The position numbers and the translations under genes are program-made. Below are positions 24,139 through 31,939 of a stretch of 51,998 nt of DNA, in pieces (within the stretch, counting starts at the first letter, position 1; each line of letters starts with the position of its first letter). The notes beneath the pieces were generated by a model. It saw nothing but the letters and a program-made list of their open reading frames with translations. It was not told the origin of the DNA and did not search any database. The DNA is from Deltaproteobacteria bacterium (GTDB taxonomy: Bacteria; Desulfobacterota; Desulfuromonadia; Geobacterales; Pseudopelobacteraceae): NCBI GenBank assembly GCA_016182975.1, contig JACPFJ010000032.1, forward strand, positions 1 through 51,998, read 5' to 3'.

Positions 24139-24399
24139 TTATCTGTCTGCCTCGGACAGCTCCGGCAGCTTCTTCAGGTAACGGTCGACGGAGCTGCGGT
24201 TGACCTTGCAACGGTGGCTCACCCGGAGCCACTCGGCAAGGTCGGCGCAAGAGGCGCCTGCCTGTTTCATCGCGACCAGTTCCGCGCGGTACTTGTCGAG
24301 GCGGCTCTTGCGGTAGAGCTTGCGCCGTGCCTCGGCGCGGCGGGTGCGGATGCGCTCTACCTCCGCATGCGGATCAAATGTCTCATCCCTCTTGCTCAT
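24139..24399 (-). CDS. Small basic helix-turn-helix-like protein
   Basis: The protein has 86 residues, with GGAGG 8 bases before the ATG at 24399. It is strongly charged, with a run ERIRTRRAEARRKLYRKSRL. A likely helix-turn-helix follows (ELVAMKQAGASCADLAEWLR, CKVNRSSVDRYLKKL). It lies 11 bases before the recombinase gene. It probably regulates the element or assists recombination. Its family resembles small proteins found with Tn- or ICE-type recombinases, but I cannot name it. Confidence 0.6.
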   Translation of the reverse strand: MSKRDETFDPHAEVERIRTRRAEARRKLYRKSRLDKYRAELVAMKQAGASCADLAEWLRVSHRCKVNRSSVDRYLKKLPELSEADR

Positions 24400-24455
24400 G
24401 TGGCTGCCCTCCATGAATTGTCGCGTCGATCTTCGCAAATTGGCGCTAGTGCTCT

Positions 24456-24493
24456 CCCCGCGCTGTGTCTGTGCATGCTGACACAGCGCGGGG
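24456..24493. repeat. Perfect 14-bp hairpin with palindromic loop
   Basis: CCCCGCGCTGTGTC (24456-24469) pairs perfectly with GACACAGCGCGGGG (24480-24493). The 10-base loop itself contains GCATGC. It lies between the replication protein and the small basic protein. No T tract follows on either strand. It is a candidate origin, processing site or operator of the element. Confidence 0.65.
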
Positions 24494-24677
24494 ACTGAGG
24501 GGGCGGGACAAACACCGGCAAAATTTACTCATGCCGAACAGCTGCAATCGTCACCGGTGTCAATTATTCTGGCCCCCTCAGTTTCCGCTCCGCGCGTCAG
24601 CGCGGATAACCAGGAACGCCTGCAAGTGCAGACGTTCCGCCGCCTGGTATTCCGCATCACGCCGGGACAGGCCGCCT

Positions 24678-27089
24678 TCATAGCGGCAGCTCCAACAGAT
24701 CATCTTCCGTCAATACTATGGCCGCCGTTTCGGGGGATTTATCCGTAACAGCGTCACAAGCCGCACCGGCTGCGGGGTTACGTGTGACGGTTTGCGTGTC
24801 GTTACCGAAACGTGACGGGTTGTTCGTCACAGCTGCCGGATTATCGGTAACAGCCGGATTATCCGTCACAGCCAAAACCGCATGGCTATTGGCTTGTGAC
24901 GTTGTTACGCTTATTTGAGGGGGAGGGGACAGGTAACGGGAAAATACCTCCCGGAACTGATCGAGGGTGTACCCTTTGGCGGTTTCTATCCCGATGCGGA
25001 TGGTATGGGAAAGAATGCCGTATTCCTTGAGACGCTTTGCCACTTGTCTGGGAGATATGGATTGGCCCCGGTTGAAGGTGGCCCAGGGTTTTTCCACATC
25101 GGCGCACAACAGTCGGATCAGCTCTGCCGTGGTTATTCGGTCCCGGTCAGCGCCGAAGATCTCCTGGATGTCGGCAAGGAGTTCCGTGCCGACTGTCTGC
25201 GCCGCGCTCTCGCTACCTGACAGTTTCAGCGCCGCCGTGGTGCCGAGCTGCAGCCACTCGTTGCCGGCGGCCATGGCAATGGCCAGGAGCGGCTCCCAGT
25301 TGTCCTGCGCCCGGTCGTTGAGGCTGTCGGGCAGCGGTGGCCGGGTCTGCCTCACCTTGTCGCAGTAATTTTCGGCAAACCGCGCCAGTTTGGAACGCAA
25401 ATCTGCAAACAGATTCGGTTCGGCATGGCGGATGCGGTCAACCTCTTCGTGGGGCAATTTGCGCCGCAATTCCAAAATGACGGCCCGATCCATCAGGGTG
25501 TCGGCAACATGGCCGATCCCGGCAAGGGCCTTTGCTCCCCAGGTGTTGAACTTGGTCGGGGTGAAACTGTCACCGACGGTGCGGATGACATAGGCGCTCT
25601 CCCTGGTATGGCCGCTGTTCAGAAGTCCGCGCAGTTCCTCGTTATCCTTCATGAAGGCGTCGGCCTCGTCGATCAGGAGGGTTGGACACCAGGCGTCGAT
25701 GGTGCGGTACAACGCCGCCGGAGAAATACTGCTCGTGGTTATGGCCCGGGCCGACAACCGCCCCAGGAGAAACAGGAGTTGCGTCTTGCCGCATCGCTTC
25801 TCGGGTGCGGTGATGATCGCCAGGGGTGCGACCTGCACCACGTCGATGAACCAGGTCATGGCGGCCCACAGGGCGACCGTATGGGCGGTCTCTTTTTCGC
25901 AGACGATGAACCGCCGGACCGTGGCGGCAATGTCGGTCAGCAGTTGTGCCGGGTCTACTTCATCCGGCCAGGGTTCCACCTCGACAAAGGGAAGATCATC
26001 GGCAACGGTCCCCTTGCGGGCATCCTTGACCGCGGCATCCAGGGTCGCGGGCCGGACGCCGAGCGCCTTTGCTTCATGCCTGCGTACCTGGTCGTATTGC
26101 AGGGTGGAGAGTTTTGACAATCTCTCAATTACGGCTTCGAGCGGGTGATCGGAGGCTTCGGTTTCGGTGGGTGCTGGGTTTTCTCCGGCAGGGGCGGGCA
26201 TGGCTGCGGCCTCAATACAGGCCTTGACCGCCTCCGGCCCCGCCAGCCGGGCCAGGTCGTTGAAGTCGGTATCTTTCTCTGTCCTGGTCGCAGGAAAACA
26301 GGGAACGGCAAGGAGGCCGGAAACGGCCAGCGCCGCTTCGGCGGCTTTCTCCATGCCGGGGTTTCCCTCGGTGACGTGATCGTCATCGGCACAGACGACC
26401 AGAACAATGTCGGGATACTTTTGCCGCAACGCCTCCGCCACCGGTTTGAGATTGCCGGCAGTGAAGGCACAGGCCACGGCGTGCCCCGTGATCTCGTGGA
26501 GTGTGGCACCGGTGGCGAAACCTTCCGCTAACAGAATCCTGTCGTTCGCCTTGCCGATGGCATGGTAACAGCCGGTTACGGCGGTGCCGCTCTTGAACTT
26601 CTTGGACCCGTCCGGCGAAATGAACTGCAGGCCATGGAGGGTCCCCTCTGCATCTCGGACCGGCACAAGGAGGGAGTCCTTCAACTGCTTGACGCCATGG
26701 GGCTTGATTCCCTTTGCCACCAGGTAAGGGTGTTTCACGTCAATATCCCGGCCTTTTGCCCAGAGATACGCCGATTTCTCCCGGCATTCTTTCCGGATCT
26801 CCTTTTCTATTCTGGCGGCCTCTTCCCGTGCCTGTTTCACCCGGATCAGGAACGCGGCCTTTTCTCCGGAGGTCCTGGGACCATCGGCCTGCCAGGGTTC
26901 GGAAATGCCGGAACGCCAGCAGCCGAATACTCCACCGGTGCCGTCATCGAAGAGTTTGCACCAGCCGGCCGCGTCTCCCTTCCGGTCGCTGGTGGCAAAC
27001 CTGACCAGTTTGCCCGGTACGATCTCAGAAGAGGACGGGGCACCGCCTGTGGCCTGTCGGATTGCGTTGAGAAAACTTTCAATATCCAC
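24678..27089 (-). CDS. Toprim / DUF3631 primase-helicase-like replication protein
   Basis: The protein has 803 residues with a GTG start, 12 bases after the AlpA-like gene. The N-terminus has a zinc-like/PriCT region (WCKLFDDGTGGVFGCW). A Toprim region follows (ILLAEGFATGATLHEITG, IVLVVCADDDH, about 190-255). The ATPase part carries ITAPEKRCGKTQLLFLLG (Walker A) and TLLIDEADAFMKDNEELRGL (Walker B), belonging to DUF3631. The C-terminal about 60 residues repeat VTDNPA-type units encoded by short direct DNA repeats. Such proteins start replication of mobile islands. I infer the same role here. Confidence 0.85.
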   Translation of the reverse strand: MDIESFLNAIRQATGGAPSSSEIVPGKLVRFATSDRKGDAAGWCKLFDDGTGGVFGCWRSGISEPWQADGPRTSGEKAAFLIRVKQAREEAARIEKEIRKECREKSAYLWAKGRDIDVKHPYLVAKGIKPHGVKQLKDSLLVPVRDAEGTLHGLQFISPDGSKKFKSGTAVTGCYHAIGKANDRILLAEGFATGATLHEITGHAVACAFTAGNLKPVAEALRQKYPDIVLVVCADDDHVTEGNPGMEKAAEAALAVSGLLAVPCFPATRTEKDTDFNDLARLAGPEAVKACIEAAAMPAPAGENPAPTETEASDHPLEAVIERLSKLSTLQYDQVRRHEAKALGVRPATLDAAVKDARKGTVADDLPFVEVEPWPDEVDPAQLLTDIAATVRRFIVCEKETAHTVALWAAMTWFIDVVQVAPLAIITAPEKRCGKTQLLFLLGRLSARAITTSSISPAALYRTIDAWCPTLLIDEADAFMKDNEELRGLLNSGHTRESAYVIRTVGDSFTPTKFNTWGAKALAGIGHVADTLMDRAVILELRRKLPHEEVDRIRHAEPNLFADLRSKLARFAENYCDKVRQTRPPLPDSLNDRAQDNWEPLLAIAMAAGNEWLQLGTTAALKLSGSESAAQTVGTELLADIQEIFGADRDRITTAELIRLLCADVEKPWATFNRGQSISPRQVAKRLKEYGILSHTIRIGIETAKGYTLDQFREVFSRYLSPPPQISVTTSQANSHAVLAVTDNPAVTDNPAAVTNNPSRFGNDTQTVTRNPAAGAACDAVTDKSPETAAIVLTEDDLLELPL
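24740..24915. repeat. Short GT(G/T)AC-type direct repeats in primase C-terminus
   Basis: On the minus strand the repeats GTGACGGATAATCCGGCT and GTTACCGATAATCCGGCA follow one another. More degenerate GTNAC elements (GTCACAAG, GTTACG, CGTCACAC) lie on both sides. The encoded protein reads AVTDNPAVTDNPAAVTNNP. The repetition at DNA level could mean iterons, binding sites for the replication protein itself, or simply repeat expansion in a flexible tail. Confidence 0.5.
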
Positions 27090-27100
27090 AATGCGTCACC

Positions 27101-27325
27101 TTATTCCGGCTGACCTTCGATAAGCGCTATTATGTCGGAAACCCGCCAGGCGGTTGTCCTTGGACCGAGCTTTACCGGTTTCGGGTAGCGGCCTGAAGCT
27201 ACCCCAGCTAGCCAGCTCGACCTGCTTACAGGTATGAGAGGAGGAATAGGGGGATTTGCTTTGGGGTCGCCGATGATGCTGCGGAGTCTGACAAAGCCGG
27301 TTTCCGGCAAGGTGGTGATGCGCAT
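27101..27325 (-). CDS. AlpA-like phage regulator / excisionase-type protein
   Basis: The protein has 74 residues, with GGAGGAAGAGCGT before ATG 27325. It begins MRITTLPETGFVRLRSIIGD and contains the AlpA pattern PLIPVSRSSWLAGVASGRYPKPVKLGPRTTAWRVSDI. AlpA-type proteins are small winged-helix DNA-binding proteins that control integrase expression or act as excisionases. It is followed 12 bases later by the replication protein. An upstream in-frame extension to 27580 has no comparable start signal. Confidence 0.8.
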   Translation of the reverse strand: MRITTLPETGFVRLRSIIGDPKANPPIPPLIPVSRSSWLAGVASGRYPKPVKLGPRTTAWRVSDIIALIEGQPE

Positions 27326-27742
27326 ACGCTCTTCCTCCATATGTTTTGGGGTGATAATTGAAGACAACCCGCCAGGGAATAAGGCGGCAAACCGGTGACA
27401 GGCAGTTATCCAACGGGTAAGTGATGTAGCAAATTTGACAACGAGGTTTACGGTGAGAATGGCCGGATCGGATGAGACTAGCGCATCATTTCCACGAGAG
27501 GTGGCATGGTGGCTAGGGGGAATGACTTGATTTTGTGCGGGTGGAATTGAAACAGAATGCATAGTATCGCGAAGTCTCATGTAGTGGTCGTTGACCCCGC
27601 CGTGTCGGGCGTGATCATCCTATATGAGACCTTATAATACTATTTCAGACAGTAGCGTCAAGGAAAAAATGTAATAAATTCAATATGATACAGTGAGAAA
27701 CCTACTGAAATACTCTAAGACATCATTGGCATGATGCAGTCA
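27326..27742. other. Regulatory stretch between integrase and AlpA-like gene
   Basis: I find no gene with a ribosome binding site here. An open extension of the AlpA frame reaches 27580 but is not compositionally coding. A candidate leftward promoter lies at 27634-27661. The other bases are not recognisable. Confidence 0.5.
27634..27661 (-). promoter_or_regulatory. Leftward sigma-70 promoter for AlpA-replication operon
   Basis: On the minus strand TTGACG (27661-27656) and TATTAT (27639-27634) are 16 bases apart. This would make a leader of about 300 bases before the AlpA-like gene. Confidence 0.45.
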
Positions 27743-28978
27743 TTATCTGGATGCCCGGTCGGATAATTGTATGACTTTTGCCCCTGCTTTAAGCCCGTCA
27801 AGGTAGTCGGCCCACTGCTGCATCATCTTCTTACGTTCGGCCAGGTGTGACGTGCGATTGTAGGCCCTGCCTAGCCTGTCAGGAACGGCGTGTGCAAGTT
27901 GCGCCTCGATCGCATCGGGCGTGAATTGCAGAATTTCATGGAGCATGGTTCTTGCCATTGCCCGGAATCCGTGGCCGGTGATCTCGGTCTTATCAAAACC
28001 CATGCGCCGCAAAGAGGCGTTGACGGTATTCTCGCTCATGCAGCGCAGGGGCGAGCGGTGACAGGGAAACAAATACCGGCCGTGCCCCGTCAATAGATGA
28101 AGCTCTTTCAGGATCGCTACAACTTGACGAGACAACGGTACAAGGTGGGGTTGCCGCATCTTCATCTTTTCGGCGGGAATGTTCCAGGTTGCAGCGTCAA
28201 GGTCGAACTCCGACCATTCGGCTTTCCTCAGTTCACCAGGACGGACAAAGACAAGAGGGGCAAGCTGTAAGGCGCACTTGACGATAAAGGAGCCTTCGAA
28301 GCCATCTATGGCGCGGAGTAGGGGAGTGACCTCTTTCGGGTCCGTGGGGGCCGCCATGTGGGTATATTTGACGGTAGGAAGAATCTTCCGCAGGTCCGCC
28401 GCCGGATTGTTCTCGATCTTCCCGTGCAGCTTGGCGTAGTGGAAGATGTGATAGAAGGCGGTCTTAATCCGGTGGGAGGTCTCTAGGGTGCGGGTGGCTA
28501 CTCTTTTCAGTATCTCCACAATTTCGGGAGTCTTGATGTCGGCAATCGGCTTGTTACCGATGAAGGGGAAAACATCCTGCTCAAGGCGCTTCAGGAGACG
28601 TTCTGCATGGTTATCCGACCAGTCCGGCTTTGAGTTCGCATGCCAGTCGCGGGCTATCGCTTCAAAGGTGTTCGCTGCCGCCTCGACCTGTACTGCTTTC
28701 TGAGCCTTCTTGATCTCACCTGGGTCAACGCCGTTGGCGAGGAGTTTCCGGGCATCCTCGCGCCGTTGCCGTGCCTCGGCCAACGTGATTGAAGGGTATG
28801 AACCGAAGGCTAGCGTCCTTCGCTTGTCGTTGTAACGGTAGTCACAACGCCATAACTTCCCGCCGGTTGGCGTAACAAGAAGATAAAGACCACCGCCGTC
28901 TGCCAGCTTGTAATCTTTCTCCTTCGGTTTCGCGTTCTTGACCTGAAGTTCCGATAAAGGCTGAATCCGCTTTGGCAT
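27743..28978 (-). CDS. P4-type tyrosine integrase
   Basis: The protein has 411 residues from ATG 28978, with GGGGGT upstream. The N-terminal DUF4102 arm-binding domain is clear (LSELQVKNAKPKEKDYKLAD, GGGLYLLVTPTGGKLWRCDY, LAFGSYPSITLAEARQRR). The catalytic domain has VRPGELRKAEW (Arg), KMKMRQPHLVPLS (Lys), HGFRAMARTML (HxxR), LAHAVPDRLGRAYNRTSH (His and the nucleophilic Tyr). It points away from tRNA-Leu(CAG), whose 3' end lies 180 bases to the right, the standard arrangement. It should catalyse integration at that tRNA. Confidence 0.93.
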   Translation of the reverse strand: MPKRIQPLSELQVKNAKPKEKDYKLADGGGLYLLVTPTGGKLWRCDYRYNDKRRTLAFGSYPSITLAEARQRREDARKLLANGVDPGEIKKAQKAVQVEAAANTFEAIARDWHANSKPDWSDNHAERLLKRLEQDVFPFIGNKPIADIKTPEIVEILKRVATRTLETSHRIKTAFYHIFHYAKLHGKIENNPAADLRKILPTVKYTHMAAPTDPKEVTPLLRAIDGFEGSFIVKCALQLAPLVFVRPGELRKAEWSEFDLDAATWNIPAEKMKMRQPHLVPLSRQVVAILKELHLLTGHGRYLFPCHRSPLRCMSENTVNASLRRMGFDKTEITGHGFRAMARTMLHEILQFTPDAIEAQLAHAVPDRLGRAYNRTSHLAERKKMMQQWADYLDGLKAGAKVIQLSDRASR

Positions 28979-28990
28979 TGGCTTACCCCC

Positions 28991-29047
28991 TTTTGACGGT
29001 ATCCATTTTTCCATTTTTACGGTATTACGCCAAAAGTACCGTCAAAA
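28991..29047. repeat. Inverted repeat TTTTGACGGTA / TACCGTCAAAA upstream of integrase
   Basis: TTTTGACGGTA (28991-29001) and TACCGTCAAAA (29037-29047) are perfect 11-base inverted repeats. A third related unit, TTTTTACGGTA, lies between them. P4-type integrases often have such repeated sites near their promoters; they could be arm-type sites or an operator for integrase self-control. Confidence 0.6.
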
Positions 29048-29102
29048 ATCATGGATTTCATCATACCAAAGCGAATTTTCTTGGACAATAGAAAAATAAA
29101 AA

Positions 29103-29120
29103 GCCCTGATTTCTCAGGGC
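29103..29120 (-). terminator. Terminator of tRNA-Leu
   Basis: On the minus strand GCCCTGA and TCAGGGC pair around a 4-base loop, and TTTTTATTTTT follows. It lies 37 bases beyond the tRNA 3' end. Part of it is repeated exactly at 9669-9684. Confidence 0.7.
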
Positions 29121-29156
29121 CTTCCGTGCTTCTTAATATCTGCTTGGATTGTTAAA

Positions 29157-29243
29157 TGGTGCCGAAGACTGGACTCGAACCAGCACACCCTTGCGAGCAC
29201 AAGAACCTGAATCTTGCGTGTCTACCAATTCCACCACTTCGGC
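29157..29243 (-). tRNA. tRNA-Leu (CAG)
   Basis: The minus strand reads a complete 87-base class II tRNA beginning GCCGAAGTGGTGGAATTGG, with the anticodon stem CAAGA/TCTTG enclosing TTCAGGT, so the anticodon is CAG. A short variable arm and the T-arm GGTTCGAGTCC follow. The acceptor ends CTTCGGCA and the CCA is encoded. The 3' end is the island attachment site. Confidence 0.95.
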
Positions 29244-29398
29244 AGTAGAAATGATCTTATAACACCACCAACAGACGGATGCAAGCAAAAAAAACGGCTA
29301 TTTCCCTTCCATTATCCTGCCTGATTTGGTACAGTCATAAACCTCCCATTTTACTAATTACACGGCTGTATCGTGTTTAGAAGGAACACCCCCCGTTC

Positions 29399-31882
29399 AT
29401 GAATCTCCTGGCCGTTGAAAAACCCGCCCGCTACATGGGTGGGGAGATGGGCTCCATCCGCAAGGATGGCGCCGAGCTGCGCTTTGTCCTGGCCTTCCCC
29501 GACGTCTACGAGGTGGGGATGAGCCACCTCGGGCTGCGCATCCTCTACCATATCCTCAATAATGCCGAGGGGATCGCGGCCGAGCGGGTCTTCGCCCCCT
29601 GGCCGGACATGGAGCGGCAGATGGAGGCGACCGGCGCCCCGCTGGCGACGCTGGAGAGCGCCACGCCGCTGGCGCTCTGCGACATCGTCGGCTTCACCCT
29701 CCAGTACGAGCTCTCCTACACCAACATCCTCAACATGCTGCGCCTGGCGGGGATACCGCTTCTGGCGGCCGAGCGCGACGCCACGTTTCCGCTGCTGCTC
29801 GCCGGCGGCCCCTGCGCCTTCAACCCCGAGCCGCTGGCGCCGTTTTTCGATGCCGTCCTCCTGGGGGACGGCGAGGAGGCGGTGCTCGAGATTGCCGCGG
29901 CCGTGCGCGAGGCAAAACGAGGCGGAGAGGGGAGGGCGGCGCTCCTGGAGCGTCTGGCGCGGATCGAGGGGGTCTACATCCCCGCCTTCTTCGAACCGAG
30001 CTACAAGCCGGATGGCGCTGTCGCGGAGGTCACGGCGCTCAGGGGGGGGCAAACCAGGGTCCGCCGCCGTTTTATCGCCAATCTGGACACGGCGCCCTAC
30101 CCCAGCGAGCCGGTGGTGCCGTTCATGAAGACGGTGCATGACCGGGTGGCGGTGGAGATCGCCCGCGGCTGCACCCGCGGCTGCCGTTTCTGCCAGGCCG
30201 GCTACATATATCGGCCGCTGCGGGAACGTTCGGCCGACACCGTGCTGGGGCTGGTGGAAGAGACTTTGCGGGCCACCGGGTACGACGAGATCTCGCTCTT
30301 GTCGCTCTCCAGCGGCGATTACTCCTGCATCGCGCCGCTCTTGAGCGAGTTGATGTCGCGTCATGCCGGCAACCGCGTGGCCGTGTCGCTGCCGTCGTTG
30401 CGTGTCGGGACCCTGACCGAGGGGTTGATCGAGGACATCAAAAAGGTGCGCAAGACCGGTTTTACCCTGGCGCCCGAGGCGGGGAGCGAACGGATGCGCC
30501 GTGTGATCAACAAGGGGATCGCCGAGGCGGACCTGCTGGAGACCGCGGCCAACGTCTACCGTGCCGGCTGGCGCCTGATCAAGCTCTATTTCATGATCGG
30601 GCTGCCCGGCGAGACCATGGACGACGTCCAGCAGATCGCCGAGGTTTCACGGCGGGTGAAGGACCAGGCCAAGGGGTCGGGCGTCTCCGGCGAGGTCAAC
30701 GTGGCGGTCGGCAATTTTGTCCCCAAGGCGCACACCCCCTTCCAGTGGGAGCCGCAGATCTCCATGGCCGAGATCGGAGAGCGCCAGTACCTGCTGCGGG
30801 GCGAGCTGAAGCGGCGCAAACTCAACTTCAAGTGGCAGGACGCCCCGCTCTCCTTCATGGAAGGGGTCTTTGCCCGCGGCGACCGCCGCCTGGCGCCGGT
30901 CCTGATGCGCGCCGTGGAGTTGGGATGCCGCTTCGACGGCTGGGGGGACCACTTTTCCATGGAGCGCTGGCAGCAGGCATTCGCCGACTGCGGCATCCGG
31001 CCGGAGTGGTACCTGCGGCGGCGCGCCCTCGATGAGGTCCTGCCGTGGGAGCACCTCGACTGCGGCGTGTCGCGGGAATTCCTGCTCAGGGAGCGGGAGC
31101 TGGCCTGCAGCGAGGCCGCGACGCCGGATTGCCGCCACGGGGCCTGCACCGCCTGCGGGGTGTGCGACTTCAACACCCTTGCGCCGCACCTCTGCCGGGA
31201 GGCCGCGCTGCCGGCACGCCCGGAGGGGGGCGTGCCTATGGATACCCCCACCGCCCGTATCCGCCTCCGCTTCGCCAAGTGCGGCGCCATGCGCTTTCTC
31301 AGCCATCTTGAGCTGCTCACCGTCTTCACCCGCGCCGTGAGCAGGGGCGGGGTCCCGATCCTCTTCTCCCAGGGGTTCCATCCCCATCCCCGCTTCTCCT
31401 TCGCCGCCGCAACCTCGGTCGGCGTGGAATCAACGGCCGAATACATGGACATGTTCGTTGCGGCAGGCATCGCGGCGGACGAGGTCCTGGAACGGCTCAA
31501 CGGCGCGCTCCCCGAGGGACTGCGCATCCTGGCGGCCGAACGGATCGACGTCAAGGCCCCTTCGCTCTCCACGCTGATCGACAAGACGCGCTACCGCATC
31601 ACCTTCGACGTCTCCCGTTCCGGCGGACTGGCGGAGCAGTGTGTGCAATTTTTGGCACATGCCGCTTATGTCATCCAGCGCAGGAAGAAGGGGGAGGTCC
31701 AGAGCATCGACCTGCGCGGCGAAACCGTCTCACTCAGCGCGTCCGGCGCCGCCCTGGAACTGGTGGCCGGCAGGGGCAAGCCGCTTGAGTTTGCCCGGGC
31801 GATCACGGGCGATCCCGATCTCCAGGGCGACGACATCCGTGTCGAGAAGCTGGAGGTCTTGTTCCTGGCAGCCGGCGGCTAG
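29399..31882 (+). CDS. TIGR03960-type radical SAM protein fused to DUF2344 (TIGR03936)
   Basis: The protein has 827 residues. The N-terminal part resembles a B12-binding-like region (FVLAFPDVYEVGMSHLGLRI). The radical SAM CxxxCxxC is at about 258 (GCTRGCRFCQAGY), with LAPEAGSERMR and FMIGLPGET later in the barrel. A cysteine cluster (CRHGACTACGVCDF) lies at about 575-590. From about 617 a DUF2344 domain follows (RIRLRFAKCGAMRFLSHLEL). In many bacteria these are separate genes; in this group they are often fused. The substrate is not known to me. A role in tRNA or ribosome modification is possible because RNase G and ribosomal protein genes lie nearby. Confidence 0.9.
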   Translation: MNLLAVEKPARYMGGEMGSIRKDGAELRFVLAFPDVYEVGMSHLGLRILYHILNNAEGIAAERVFAPWPDMERQMEATGAPLATLESATPLALCDIVGFTLQYELSYTNILNMLRLAGIPLLAAERDATFPLLLAGGPCAFNPEPLAPFFDAVLLGDGEEAVLEIAAAVREAKRGGEGRAALLERLARIEGVYIPAFFEPSYKPDGAVAEVTALRGGQTRVRRRFIANLDTAPYPSEPVVPFMKTVHDRVAVEIARGCTRGCRFCQAGYIYRPLRERSADTVLGLVEETLRATGYDEISLLSLSSGDYSCIAPLLSELMSRHAGNRVAVSLPSLRVGTLTEGLIEDIKKVRKTGFTLAPEAGSERMRRVINKGIAEADLLETAANVYRAGWRLIKLYFMIGLPGETMDDVQQIAEVSRRVKDQAKGSGVSGEVNVAVGNFVPKAHTPFQWEPQISMAEIGERQYLLRGELKRRKLNFKWQDAPLSFMEGVFARGDRRLAPVLMRAVELGCRFDGWGDHFSMERWQQAFADCGIRPEWYLRRRALDEVLPWEHLDCGVSREFLLRERELACSEAATPDCRHGACTACGVCDFNTLAPHLCREAALPARPEGGVPMDTPTARIRLRFAKCGAMRFLSHLELLTVFTRAVSRGGVPILFSQGFHPHPRFSFAAATSVGVESTAEYMDMFVAAGIAADEVLERLNGALPEGLRILAAERIDVKAPSLSTLIDKTRYRITFDVSRSGGLAEQCVQFLAHAAYVIQRRKKGEVQSIDLRGETVSLSASGAALELVAGRGKPLEFARAITGDPDLQGDDIRVEKLEVLFLAAGG

Positions 31883-31939
31883 CGGCTGGCCGCTGTTTTT
31901 TCGTAATTCAGTTAAATTTTATATACAGAGGTTTCCATC

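Larger units (their letters stand above)
9907..29172. mobile_element. Genomic island integrated at tRNA-Leu(CAG)
   Basis: The right edge is the 3' end of tRNA-Leu (29157-29172). A P4-type integrase sits directly beside it. The left edge is proposed from TGGTGCGAAGACTGG at 9907-9921, which equals the last 16 bases of the tRNA with one base missing. Between them lie integrase, AlpA-like regulator, Toprim/DUF3631 replication protein, a second recombinase and defence-like cargo, about 19.3 kb in all. The cargo varies in base composition. I see no conjugation genes, so it would need helper functions to move between cells. The missing base in the left copy may prevent normal excision. Confidence 0.62.
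28979..29398. other. Integrase promoter, att region, tRNA-Leu and core-gene leader
   Basis: This stretch has no protein gene. It holds the integrase upstream inverted repeats (28991-29047), the tRNA terminator (29103-29120), tRNA-Leu (29157-29243) and 155 bases leading to the radical SAM gene. Confidence 0.75.

Noticed and set aside
9907..29172. Integrative conjugative element
   Set aside because: No relaxase, coupling protein or type IV secretion genes are present between the att candidates; it is better called an integrative island with replication genes.
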